From: Paratinospora sagittata
Lineage: Eukaryota > Streptophyta > Magnoliopsida > Ranunculales > Menispermaceae
NCBI GenBank assembly: GCA_035771175.1
Contig: CM069594.1
Span: forward strand, 45,745,534 to 45,809,533
Length of the DNA stretch: 64,000 nt
Direction of reading: 5' to 3'
Shown here: piece by piece, positions 11,992 through 24,103 of the stretch
Layout of the letters: the number at the start of each line of letters is the position of its first letter
Numbering within the stretch: the first letter of the stretch is position 1
The notes under the pieces: generated by a model
The model's database searches: none
What the model saw: the letters and a program-made list of their open reading frames with translations, nothing else
What the model was told of the DNA's origin: nothing
Translations under genes and position numbers: made by a program

Positions 11992-13078
11992 TTGTGTATA
12001 TCGACCGGCTATCTTTCAATAGAGAACATGATACACAACCCAATAATAACACGCTATCCACGTTTGAGACAAATATCAGATATTTCTAACGAGAAAAATG
12101 TGGCGACTTCTCCTTGCCCCACTTTTCTATACCTTACACAGTTTTACCTGGTTATCTTAATTGAAATATTATCTACTAACACCTTGATGATTCGCTTTGT
12201 CTCGCACGCCCAAAATAACTTTAGATTAAACAACGTTTAGAAATCAAATCATTTTGTACTCTCTTCCTCTTTAACCTGCAACTACTAATTTTATAAAACC
12301 CTCATTCTCTGATTTTGAAAGATAGAACACGCACGATTTTTGCAAGTTAGACTGAGCTTTCCAAAGGGTGTTTAAATCGAAGAAAGTCGTTATTCTTGCA
12401 TTTGTCCAAACATCCTTCGAACTGAATCAAAATTGCAAACTTTCTTGAAGATAACCTCATTATTTCGCAAGTTCTTCATTTTATTCCTTTTGTGCTGAGA
12501 TTTCCAGAGGCTATCTATTGTTTTTAAACTGTAAGTATGTGAAGTGTTCTCGGTAAGAGAAAACATCACTCTAATTTTTTTCCTAAGAGCTTGAACTAAT
12601 CATCAACAACACATCAAACAATAGGTATCAAAGTCTACAAATATCAAGCTCGAAGAACGAAGACGTATCTCATGTCTAATGCAATAGTTTTATCTTTGGT
12701 CTGTAGGGTAACTTCTCGATCAATATCAGCTCTAAAACTCAAACAATTGAAAAATCTTCAAAATCACTTCGATATAGTATTCCATTTTGAAAAATATGTT
12801 TTCGAAAGGTTTTAATCATAAATTCAATGAGTGTTTTATTATTTAATAGTTTTTAATCTTATATCAATATGTTTTGAGTCAATGGAATGGTTCTTGAGTG
12901 TCAAAATATTAATTTTCCAAAAATAACGCTATTCAGCAATTTGCAAAAATTTTTCCCTTTGATAACTCGCTATAAAGATGTTGCCGTGATCTTTCCATTT
13001 TTAGTAAATTGGGCAATAGCGCGCTATAGCCCTCGATTACTCGCTATAGGAAAGTCTGAAAAACTCGAGCTCTCGGGT
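11992..13078 (+). repeat. Unit 11, shortened (1,087 bp)
   Basis: A loss of about 98 bp at 12950-12957 removes the hairpin and the first palindromic element. The open frame ends early at TAG near 12238 (AACGTTTAG). Confidence 0.94.
12950..12957 (+). other. Deletion junction in unit 11
   Basis: AAAAATTTT is joined to TCCCTTTGATAAC; about 98 bp with the hairpin and first palindrome are missing. Overlap is TCC or CC. Confidence 0.85.
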
Positions 13079-13545
13079 TTGTGTATATCGACCGGCTATC
13101 TTTCAATAGAGAACATGATACACAACCCAATAATAACACGCAATCCAAGTTTGAGACAAAAATCAGATATTTCGGAAGGTTTTAATCATAATTTTAATGA
13201 GTTTTGAATGATTTAATAGTTTTTAATCTTCCATCAATATGTTTTGAGTCAATGGAATGGTTCTTCAGTGTCAAAATATTAATTTTTAAAAAATAAGGCT
13301 ATTCAGCAATTTGCAAAAAAATTTCAGTTGGCACTAGCGCCCTATCAGTGTTGATAGCCCGCTGATAGGGTTGTATAATAAAACATTTGTTTTTCTTGAA
13401 AATTGTCTATAGCGCTCTATCCCCTTTGATAACCCGCTAAAAAGATGTTGCCGTGATCTTTCCATTTTTAGTAAATTGGGCAATAGCGCGTTATAGCCCT
13501 CGATAACTCGCTATAGGAAAGTCTGAAAAACTCGAGCTCTCGGGT
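13079..13545 (+). repeat. Unit 12, strongly truncated (467 bp)
   Basis: Only the first about 93 bp of the open-frame half remain before a jump at 13171-13174 to the TTCGGAAGG segment, losing about 716 bp. The hairpin module is intact. Confidence 0.94.
13171..13174 (+). other. Deletion junction in unit 12
   Basis: CAGATATTTC is joined to GGAAGGTTTTAATC; TTC is common to both sides. About 716 bp are missing. Confidence 0.85.
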
Positions 13546-14729
13546 TTGTTTATATCGACCGGCTATCTTTCAATAGAGAAAATGATACACAACCCAAGAA
13601 TAACACGCTATCCACGTTTGAGACAAAAACCAGATATTTCTAACGAGAAAAATGTGGCCACTTGACCTTGCTCCACTTTTCTATACCTTACACAGTTTTG
13701 CTTGGTTATCTTAATTGAAATATTCTCTACTAACACCTTGATGTTTCGCATTGTCTCGCACGCCCACAGCAACTTTAGATTAAACGACGTTTTGAATTCA
13801 AGTCATTTTGTACTCTCTTCCTCTTTAACCTGCAACTACTAATTTTATAAAACCCTCATTCTCTGATTTTGAAAGATAGAACACGCACAATTTTTGCAAG
13901 TTAGACTGAGCTTTCCAAAGAGTGTTTAAATCGAAGAAAGTCGTTATTCTTGCATTTGTCCAAACAAGCTTCGAATTGAATCAAAATTGCAAACTGTCTT
14001 GAAGATAACCTCATTATTTTGCAAGTTCTTCATTTTATTCCTTTTGTGCTGAGATTTCCAGAGGCTATCTATTATTTTTAAACTGTAAGTATGTGAAGTG
14101 TTCCCGGTAAGAGAAAACATCACCTGTATTTTTTTTTCTAAGAGCTTGAACTTATCATCAACAACACATCAAACAATAGGTATCGAAGTCTACAAAGATC
14201 AGGCTCGAAGAACGAAGATGTATCTCATGTCCAATCCAATAGTTTTATCTTTGGTGTGTAGGGTACCTTCTCGATCAATATCAGCACTAAAACTCAGAAA
14301 ATTGAAAAATCTTCAAAATCACTTCGATATAGTATTCCATTTTGAAAAAAATGTTTTGGAAAGGTTTTAATCATAATTTCAATGAGTTTTTTATTATTTA
14401 ATAGTTTTTAATCTTATATCAATATGTTTTGAGTCAATGGAATGGTTCTTGAGTGTCAAAATATTAATTTTCCAAAAATAAGGCTATTCAGCAATTTGCA
14501 AAAATTTTCCAGTTGGCACTAGCGCCCTATCAGTGTTGATAGCCGCTGATAGGGTTGTATAATAAAACATTTGTTTTTCTTTAAAATTGTCTATAGCGCG
14601 CTATCCCCTTTGATAACTCGCTATAAAGATGTTGCCGTGATCTTTCCATTTTTAGTAAATTGGGCAATAGCGCGTTATAGGCCTCGATAACTCGCTATAG
14701 TAAAGTCTGAAAAACTCGAGCTCTCGGGT
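13546..14729 (+). repeat. Unit 13, full (1,184 bp)
   Basis: Subfamily I. The open frame has a nonsense change, TGA at 13663-13665 (GCCACTTGACC). Confidence 0.95.
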
Positions 14730-15897
14730 TTGTGTATATCGATCGGCTATCTTTCAATAGAGAACATGATACACAACCCAATAACACGCTATCAACGTTT
14801 GAGACAAAAATCAGATATTTCTAACGAGAAAAATGTGGCCACTTCTCCTTGCTCCACTTTTCTATACCTTACACAGTTTTGCCTAGTTATCTTAATTGAA
14901 ATATTATCTACTACCACCTTGATGATTCGCATTGTCTCGCACGCCCAAAACAACTTTAGATTAATCAACGTTTTGAATTCAAATCATTTTGTACTCTCTT
15001 CCTCTTTAACCTGCAACTACTAATTTTATAAAACCCTCATTCTCTGATTTTGAAAGATAGAACACGCACGATTTTTGCAAGTTAGACTGAGCTTTCCAAA
15101 GAGTGTTTAAATCGAAGAAAGTCGTTATTCTTGCATTTGTCCAAACAACCTTCGAACTGAATCAAAACTGCAAACTGTCTTGAAGATAACCTCATTATTT
15201 CGCAAGTTCTTCATTTTATTCCTTTTGAGCTGAGATTTCCAGAGGCTATTTATTGTTTTTAAACAGTAAGTATGTGAAGTGTTCTCGGTAAGAGGAGACA
15301 TCACCTGTATTTTCTTTTCCAAGAGCTTGAACTAATCATCAACAACACATCAAACAATAGGTATCGAAGTCTACAAAGATCAAGCTCGAAGAACGAAGAC
15401 GTATCTCATGTCCAATCCAATAGTTTTATCTTTGCTGTGTAGGGTACCCTCGATCAATATCAGCACTAAAACTCAGAAAATTGAAAAATCTTCAAAATCA
15501 CTTCGATATAGTATTCCATTTTGAAAAAAATGTTTTCGAAAGGTTTTAATCATAATTTCAATGAGTGTTTTATTATTTAACAGTTTTTAATCTTATATCA
15601 ATATGTTTTGAGTCAATGGAATGGTTCTTGAGTGTCAAAATTTTAATTTTCCAAAAATAAGCTATTCAGCAATTTGCAAAAATTTTCCAGTTGGCACTAG
15701 CGCTGATAGCCCGGTGATAGCGTTGTATAATAAAACATTTGTTTTTCTTGAAAATTCTCTATAGCGCGCTATCCCCTTTGATAACTCGCTATAAAGATGT
15801 TGTCGTGATCTTTCCATTTTTAGTAAATTGGGCAATAGCGCTCTATATACCTCGATAACTCGCTATAGGAAAGTCTGAAAAACTCGAGCTCTCGGGT
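14730..15897 (+). repeat. Unit 14, full length class, 1,168 bp
   Basis: The first hairpin arm is lost by an 11-bp deletion near 15699 (TAGCGCTGATAGCCC). A further small loss lies in GGGTACCCTCGATC near 15444. Confidence 0.94.
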
Positions 15898-16194
15898 TTG
15901 TGTATATCGACCGGCTATCTTTCAATAGAGAACATGATACACAACCCAATAATAACACGCTATCCACGTTTGAGACAAAAACTACATATTTCTAACGAGA
16001 AAAATGTGGCCACTTCTCCTTGTTCCACTTTTCTATACCTTACACAGTTTTGCCTGGTTATCTTAATTGAAATATTCTCTACTAACACCTTGATGATTCG
16101 CATTGTCTCGCACGCCCACAACAACTTTAGATTAAACAACGTTTTGAATTCAAATCATTTTGTACTCTCTTCCTCTTTAACCTGCAACTACTAA
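15898..16194 (+). other. Recurrent 98-codon open frame, representative; probably not a gene
   Basis: The frame starts at TTG; the first ATG is codon 13 (15934), leaving 86 codons. The translation has one hydrophobic stretch at residues 44-60 (TFLYLTQFCLVILIEIF) followed by an Asn- and Ser-rich tail. I recognise no domain. The frame lies in the 5' part of most units, but at least fourteen intervals break it: ATG lost at 3750 and 62135, early stops at 12238, 13663, 21856, 26547, 51136, 56947 and 61018, 1-bp shifts near 41637 and 62252, and truncation at 13172. There is no promoter or intron structure that supports it specifically. Its persistence is best explained by homogenisation of the array. 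Confidence 0.5.
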
Positions 16195-17081
16195 TTTTAT
16201 AAAACCCTCATTCTCTGATTTTGAAAGATAGAACACGCACGATTTTTGCAAGTTAGACTGAGCTTTCCAAAGAGTGTCTAAGTCGAAGAAAGTCGTTATT
16301 CTTGCATTTGTCCAAACAACCCTCGAATTGAATCAAAATTGCAAACTGTCTTGAAGATAGCCTCATTATTTCGCAAGTTCTTCATTTTATCCCTTTCGTG
16401 CTGAGATTTCCAGAGGCTATCTATTGTTTTAAACTTTAAGTATGTGAAGTGTTCTCGATAAGAGAAAACATCACCTGTATTTTTTGTTCTAAGAGCTTGA
16501 ACTAATCATCAACAACACATCAATCAATAGGTATAGAAGTCTACAAAGATCAAGCTCGAAGAACGAAGTCATATCTCATGTCTAATGCATTAGTTTTATC
16601 TTTGGTGTGTAGGGTAACTTCTCGATCAATCTCAACACTAAAACTCTGAAAATTGAAAAGTCTTCAAAATCACTTCGATATAGTATTGCATTTTGAAAAA
16701 AATGTTTTCGAAAGGTTTTAATCATAATTTCAATGCGTGTTTTATTATTTAATAGTTTTTAATCTTATATCAATGTGATTTGAGTCAATGGAATGATTCT
16801 TGAGTGTCAAAATATTAATTTTCCAAAAATAAGGCTATTCAGCAATTTGCAAAAAAATTTCAGTTGGCACTAGCGCCCTATCATTGTTGATAGCCCGCTG
16901 ATAGGGTTGTATAATAAAACATTTGTTTTTCTTGAAAATTATCTATAGCGCGCTATCCCCTTTGATAACTCGCTATAAAAATGTTGTCGTGATCTTTCCT
17001 TTTTTAGTAAATTGGGCAATAGCGCGCGATAGGCCTCGATAACTCGCTATAGGAAAGTCTGAAAAACTCGAGCTCTCGGGT
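15898..17081 (+). repeat. Unit 15, full (1,184 bp)
   Basis: Subfamily I, open frame 98 codons. Carries a C-to-A-rich variant CGCCCACAACAACTTTAG shared with units 16-19, 22, 23 and the A-type units of the 3.5-kb HOR. Confidence 0.95.
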
Positions 17082-18254
17082 TTGTGTATATCGACCGGCT
17101 ATCTTTCAATAGAGAACATGATACACAACCCAATAATAACACGCTATCCACGTTTGAGACAAAAACCAGATATTTCTAACGAGAAAAATGTGGCCACTTC
17201 TCCTTGTTCCACTTTTCTATACCTTACACAGTTTTGCCTGGTTATCTTAATTGAAATATTCTCTACTAACACCTTGATGATTCGCATTGTCTCGCACGCC
17301 CACAACAACTTTAGATTAAACAACGTTTTGAATTCAAATCATTTTGTACTCTCTTCCTCTTTAACCTGCAACTACTAATTTTATAAAACCCTCATTCTCT
17401 GATTTTGAAAGATAGAACACGCACGATTTTTGCAAGTTAGACTGAGCTTTCCAAAGAGTGTTTAAATCAAAGAAAGTCATTATTCTTGCATTTGTCCAAA
17501 CAACCTTCGAACTGAATCAAAATTGGAAACTGTCTTGAAGATAACCTAATTATTTTGCAAGTTCTTCATTTTATTCCTTTTGTGCTGAGATTTCCAGAGG
17601 CTATCTATTGTTTTAAACTGTATGTATGTGAAGTGTTCTCGGTAAGAGAAAACAACACCTGTATTTTTTTTTTCTAAGTGCTTGAACTAATCATCAACAA
17701 CACATCAATCAATAGGTATAGAAGTCTACAAAGATCAAGCTCGAAGAACGAAGACATTTCTCATGTCTAATGCATTAGTTTTATCTTTGGTGTGTAGGGT
17801 AACTTCTCGATCAATCTCAGCACTAAAACTCAGAAAATTGAAAAATCTTCAAAATCACTTCGATATAGTATTCCATTTTGAAAAAAATGTTTTCGAAAGG
17901 TTTTAAACATAATTTCAGTGAGTGTTTTATTATTTAACAGTTTTTAATCTTATGTCAATATGTTTTGAGTCAATGGAATGGTTCTTGAGTGTCAAAATTT
18001 TAATTTTCCAAAACTAAGCTATTCAACAATTTGCAAAAATTTTCCAGTTGGCACTAGCGCTGATAGCCCGCTGATAGCGTTGTATAATAAAACATTTCTT
18101 TTTCTTGAAAATTCTCTATAGCGCGCTATCCCCTTTGATAACTCGCTATAAAGATGTTGTCGTGATCTTTCCATTTTTAGTAAATTGGGCAATAGCGCTC
18201 TATATACCTCGATAACTCGCTATAGGAAAGTCTGAAAAACTCGAGCTCTCGGGT
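17082..18254 (+). repeat. Unit 16, full length class, 1,173 bp
   Basis: First of three near-identical units. Shares TTGGAAACTG, AACCTAATTATTTTG and the 11-bp hairpin-arm deletion (18056-18070) with units 17 and 18. Confidence 0.95.
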
Positions 18255-19427
18255 TTGTGTATGTCGACCGGCTATCTTTCAATAGAGAACATGATACACA
18301 ACCCAATAATAACACGCTATCCACGTTTGAGACAAAAACCAGATATTTCTAACGAGAAAAATGTGGCCACTTCTCCTTGTTCCACTTTTCTATACCTTAC
18401 ACAGTTTTGCCTGGTTATCTTAATTGAAATATTCTCTACTAACACCTTGATGATTCGCATTGTCTCGCACGCCCACAACAACTTTAGATTAAACAACGTT
18501 TTGAATTCAAATCATTTTGTACTCTCTTCCTCTTTAACCTGCAACTACTAATTTTATAAAACCCTCATTCTCTGATTTTGAAAGATAGAACACGCACGAT
18601 TTTTGCAAGTTAGACTGAGCTTTCCAAAGAGTGTTTAAATCGAAGAAAGTCATTATTCTTGCATTTGTCCAAACAACCTTCGAACTGAATCAAAATTGGA
18701 AACTGTCTTGAAGATAACCTAATTATTTTGCAAGTTCTTCATTTTATTCCTTTTGTGCTGAGATTTCCAGAGGCTATCTATTGTTTTAAACTGTATGTAT
18801 GTGAAGTGTTCTCGGTAAGAGAAAACAACACCTGTATTTTTTTTTTCTAAGTGCTTGAACTAATCATCAACAACACATCAATCAATAGGTATAGAAGTCT
18901 ACAAAGATCAAGCTCGAAGAACGAAGACATTTCTCATGTCTAATGCATTAGTTTTATCTTTGGTGTGTAGGGTAACTTCTCGATCAATCTCAGCACTAAA
19001 ACTCAGAAAATTGAAAAATCTTCAAAATCACTTCGATATAGTATTCCATTTTGAAAAAAATGTTTTCGAAAGGTTTTAAACATAATTTCAATGAGTGTTT
19101 TATTATTTAACAGTTTTTAATCTTATGTCAATATGTTTTGAGTCAATGGAATGGTTCTTGAGTGTCAAAATTTTAATTTTCCAAAACTAAGCTATTCAAC
19201 AATTTGCAAAAATTTTCCAGTTGGCACTAGCGCTGATAGCCCGCTGATAGCGTTGTATAATAAAACATTTCTTTTTCTTGAAAATTCTCTATAGCGCGCT
19301 ATCCCCTTTGATAACTCGCTATAAAGATGTTGTCGTGATCTTTCCATTTTTAGTAAATTGGGCAATAGCGCTCTATATACCTCGATAACTCGCTATAGGA
19401 AAGTCTGAAAAACTCGAGCTCTCGGGT
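18255..19427 (+). repeat. Unit 17, full length class, 1,173 bp
   Basis: Near copy of units 16 and 18. Anchor is TTGTGTATGTC, a private change shared only with unit 18. Hairpin-arm deletion near 19229. Confidence 0.95.
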
Positions 19428-20599
19428 TTGTGTATGTCGACCGGCTATCTTTCAATAGAGAACATGATACACAACCCAATAATAACACGCTATCCACGTT
19501 TGAGACAAAAACCAGATATTTCTAACGAGAAAAATGTGGCCACTTCTCCTTGTTCCACTTTTCTATACCTTACACAGTTTTGCCTGGTTATCTTAATTGA
19601 AATATTCTCTACTAACACCTTGATGATTCGCATTGTCTCGCACGCCCACAACAACTTTAGATTAAACAACGTTTTGAATTCAAATCATTTTGTACTCTCT
19701 TCCTCTTTAACCTGCAACTACTAATTTTATAAAACCCTCATTCTCTGATTTTGAAAGATAGAACACGCACGATTTTTGCAAGTTAGACTGAGCTTTCCAA
19801 AGAGTGTTTAAATCGAAGAAAGTCATTATTCTTGCATTTGTCCAAACAACCTTCGAACTGAATCAAAATTGGAAACTGTCTTGAAGATAACCTAATTATT
19901 TTGCAAGTTCTTCATTTTATTCCTTTTGTGCTGAGATTTCCAGAGGCTATCTATTGTTTTAAACTGTATGTATGTGAAGTGTTCTCGGTAAGAGAAAACA
20001 ACACCTGTATTTTTTTTTCTAAGTGCTTGAACTAATCATCAACAACACATCAATCAATAGGTATAGAAGTCTACAAAGATCAAGCTCGAAGAACGAAGAC
20101 ATTTCTCATGTCTAATGCATTAGTTTTATCTTTGGTGTGTAGGGTAACTTCTCGATCAATCTCAGCACTAAAACTCAGAAAATTGAAAAATCTTCAAAAT
20201 CACTTCGATATAGTATTCCATTTTGAAAAAAATGTTTTCGAAAGGTTTTAAACATAATTTCAATGAGTGTTTTATTATTTAACAGTTTTTAATCTTATGT
20301 CAATATGTTTTGAGTCAATGGAATGGTTCTTGAGTGTCAAAATTTTAATTTTCCAAAACTAAGCTATTCAACAATTTGCAAAAATTTTCCAGTTGGCACT
20401 AGCGCTGATAGCCCGCTGATAGCGTTGTATAATAAAACATTTCTTTTTCTTGAAAATTCTCTATAGCGCGCTATCCCCTTTGATAACTCGCTATAAAGAT
20501 GTTGTCGTGATCTTTCCATTTTTAGTAAATTGGGCAATAGCGCTCTATATACCTCGATAACTCGCTATAGGAAAGTCTGAAAAACTCGAGCTCTCGGGT
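19428..20599 (+). repeat. Unit 18, full length class, 1,172 bp
   Basis: Differs from unit 17 by very few bases, including one T in the poly-T tract. Hairpin-arm deletion near 20401. Confidence 0.95.
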
Positions 20600-21780
20600 T
20601 TGTGTATATCGACCGGCTATCTTCCAATAGAGAACATGATACACAACCCAATAATAACACGCTATCCACGTTTGAGACAAAAACCAGATATTTCTAACGA
20701 GAAAAATGTGTCCACTTCTCCATGTTCCACTTTTCTATACCTTACACAGTTTTGCCTGGTTATCTTAATTGAAATATTCTCTAATAACACCTTGATGATT
20801 CGCATTGTCTCGCACGCCCACAACAACTTTAGATTAAACAACGTTTTGAATTCAAATCATTTTGTACTCTCTTCCCCTTTAACCTGCAACTACTAATTTT
20901 ATAAAACCCTCATTCTCTGATTTTGAAAGATAGAACACGCACGATTTTTGCAAGTTAGACTGAGCTTTCCAAAGAGTGTTTAAGTCGAAGAAAGTCGTTA
21001 TTCTTGCATTTGTCCAAACAACCTTCGAATTGAATCAAAATTGCAAACTGTCTTGTAGATAGCCTCATTATTTCGCAAGTTCTTCATTTTATCCCTTTCG
21101 TGCTGAGATTTCCAGAGGCTATCTATTGTTTTAAACTTTAAGTATGTGAAGTGTTCTCGGTAAGAGAAAACATCACCTGTATTTTTTTTCTAAGGGCTTG
21201 AACTAATCATCAACAACACATCAATCAATAGGTATAGAAGTCTACAAAGATCAAGCTCGAAGAACGAAGTCATATCTCATGTCTAATGCATTAGTTTTAT
21301 CTTTGGTGTGTAGGGTAACTTCTCGATCAATCTCAACACTAAAACTCTGAAAATTGAAAAGTCTTCAAAATCACTTCGATATAGTATTCCATTTTGAAAA
21401 AAATGTTTTGAAAGGTTTTAATCATAATTTCAATGCGTGTTTTATTATTTAATTGTTTTTAATCTTATATTGATGTGATTTGAGTCAATGGAATGATTCT
21501 TGAGTGTCAAAATATTAATTTTCCATAAATAAGGCTATTCAGCAATTAGCAAAAAAATTCAGTTCGCACAAGCGCCCTATCAGTGTTGATAGCCCGCTGA
21601 TAGGGTTGTATAATAAAACATTTGTTTTTCTTGAAAATTGTCTATAGCGCGCTATCCCCTTTGATAACTCGCTATAAAGATGTTGCCGTGATCTTTCCAT
21701 TTTTAGTAAATTGGGCAATAGCGCGCGATAGGCCTCGATAACTCGCTATAGGAAAGTCTGGAAAACTCGAGCTCTCGGGT
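20600..21780 (+). repeat. Unit 19, full (1,181 bp)
   Basis: Starts like units 16-18 but switches after the open frame to a normal-hairpin type. The two 33-bp elements at 21644-21676 and 21718-21750 are clear here. Confidence 0.95.
21644..21750. repeat. Pair of internal 33-bp direct repeats, reference copy
   Basis: Copies at 21644-21676 and 21718-21750, 74 bp apart, both read ATAGCGCGC at the left and GATAACTCGCTATA at the right; the central 7 bp differ (CCCCTTT against AGGCCTC). The left part is usually the palindrome ATAGCGCGCTAT. The pair is present in nearly every unit. Confidence 0.85.
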
Positions 21781-22958
21781 TTGTGTATATCGACCGGCTA
21801 TCTTTCAATAGAGAACATGATACACAACCCAATAATAACACGCTATCCACGTTTGTGACAAAAATCTGATATTTCTAACAAGAAAAGTGTGGCCACTTCT
21901 CCATGCTCGACTTTTCTATACCTTACTTGCCTAGTTATCTTAATTGAAATATTCTCTACTAACACCTTGATGATTCCCATTGTCAGGCACGCCCAAAACA
22001 ACTATTGATTAAACAACGTTTTGAATTCAAATCATTTTGTACTCTCTTCCTCTTGAACCTGCAACAGCTAATTTTATAAAACCCTCATTCTCTGATTTTA
22101 AAAGATAGAACACGCACGATTTTTGCATGTTAGACTAAGCTTTCCAAAGAGTGTTTAAATCGAAGAAAGTCGTTATTCTTGCATTTGTCCAAACAACCTT
22201 CGAATTGAATCAAAATTTCAAACTGTCTTGAAGATAACCTCATTATTTCGCAAGTTCTTCATTTTATTCCTTTTGTGCTGAGATTTCCAGAGGCTATCTA
22301 TTGTTTTAAACTTTAGGTATGTGAAGTGTTCTCGGTAAGAGAAAACATCACCTGTATTTTTTTTTTCTAAGAGCTTGAACTAATCATCAACAACACATCA
22401 ATCAATAGGTATAGAAGTCTACAAAGATCAAGCTCGAAGAACGAAGACATTTCTCATGTCTAATGCAATAGTTTTATCTTTGGTGTGTAGGGTAACTTCT
22501 CGATCAATCTCAGCACTAAAACTCAGAAAATTGAAAAATCTTCAAAATCACTTCGATATAGTATTCCATTTTGAAAAAAATGTTTTCGAAAGGTTTTAAA
22601 CATAATTTCAATGAGTGTTTTATTATTTAACAGTTTTTAATCTTATATCAATGTGATTTGAGTCAATGGAATGATTCTTGAGTGTCAAAATATTAATTTT
22701 GCAAAAATCAGGCTATTCAGCAATTTGCAAAAAATTTTCAGTTGGCAGTAGCGCCCTATCAGTGTTGATAGCCCGCTGATAGGGTTGTATAATAAAACAT
22801 TTGTTTTTCTTGAAAATTGTCTATAGCGCCCTATCCCCTTTGATAACTCGCTATAAAGATGTTGTCGTGATCTTTCCATTTTTAGTAAATTGGCAAGAGC
22901 GCGCTATAGGCCTCGATAACTCGCTATAGGAAAGTCTGAAAAACTCGAGCTCTTGTGT
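21781..22958 (+). repeat. Unit 20, full (1,178 bp)
   Basis: B-like unit: TGA at 21856-21858 interrupts the open frame, and a 6-bp loss gives CTTACTTGCCTAG near 21922. A private AGGCACGCCC variant follows. Confidence 0.95.
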
Positions 22959-24103
22959 TTGTGTTTATCGACCTGCTATCTTTCAATAGAGAACATGATA
23001 CACAACCCAATAATAACAAGCTGTCCACGTTTGAGACAAAAATCAGATATTTCTAACGAGAAAAATGTGGCCACTTCTCCTTGCTCGACTTTTCTATACC
23101 TTACACAGTTTTGCCTGGTTATCTTAATTTTAATATTTTCAACTAACACCTTGATGATTCCCATTGTCTCGCACGCCCAAAACAACTTTAGATTAAACAA
23201 CGTTTTGAATTCAAATCATTTTGTACTCTCTTCCTCTTTAACCTGCAACTACTAATTTTATAAAACCCTCATTCTCTGATTTTCAAAGATAGAACACGCA
23301 CGGTTTTTGCATGTTAGACTGAGCTTTCCAAAGAGTGTTTAAATCGAAGAAAGTCGTTATTCTTGCATTTGTCCAAACAACCTTCGAACTGAATCAAAAT
23401 TGCAAACTGTCTTGAAGATAACCTCATTATTTCGCAAGTTCTTCATTTTATTCCTGTTGTGCTGAGATTTCCAGAGGCTATCTATTGTTTTTAAACTGTA
23501 AGTATGTGAAGTGTTCTCGGTAAGAGAAAACATCACCTGTATTTTTTTTCTAAGGGCTTGAACTAATCATCGACAACATATCAATCAATAGGTATAGAAG
23601 TCTACAAAGATCAAGCTCGAAGAACGAAGACATATCTCATGTCTAATGCAATAGTTTTATCTTTGGTGTGTAGGGTAACTTCTCGATCAATCTCAGCATT
23701 AAAACTCAGAAAATTGAAAAGTCTTTAAAATCACTTCGATATAGTATTCCATTGTGAAAAAAATGTTTTCCGTAAGGTTTTAATCATAATTTCAATATGT
23801 TTTGAGTCAATGGAATGGTTCTTGAGTGTCAAAATATTAATTTTCCAAAAATAAGGCTATTCAGCAATTTGCAAAAATTTTCCAGTTGGCACTAGTGCCC
23901 TATCAGTTTTGATAGCCCGCTGATAGGGTTGTATAATAAAACATTTGTTTTTCTTGAAAATTTTCAATAGCGCGCTATCCCCTTTGATAACTCGCTATAA
24001 AGATGTTGCCGTGATATTTCCATTTTTAGTAAATTGGGCAATAGCGCTCTATAGCCCTCGATAACTCGCTATAGGAAAGTCTGAAAAACTCGAGCTCTCG
24101 AGT
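22959..24103 (+). repeat. Unit 21, C-type, 1,145 bp
   Basis: Anchor TTGTGTTTATC. A loss of about 40 bp at 23791-23797 joins TTTCAAT to ATGTTTTGAG. ATCATCGACAACATATC is a second diagnostic variant. Same type as units 25 and 28. Confidence 0.95.

Larger units (their letters stand above)
17082..20599 (+). repeat. Local single-unit triplication (units 16-18)
   Basis: Three consecutive 1,172-1,173-bp units are almost identical, including the 11-bp hairpin-arm deletion and TTGGAAACTG. Unit 19 shares only the start. The most homogeneous segment of the window by eye. Confidence 0.9.

Noticed and set aside
22976..23200. Second antisense frame of 60-74 codons opposite the 98-codon frame
   Set aside because: Shadow of the sense frame in the complementary strand; present only where chance removes stops.
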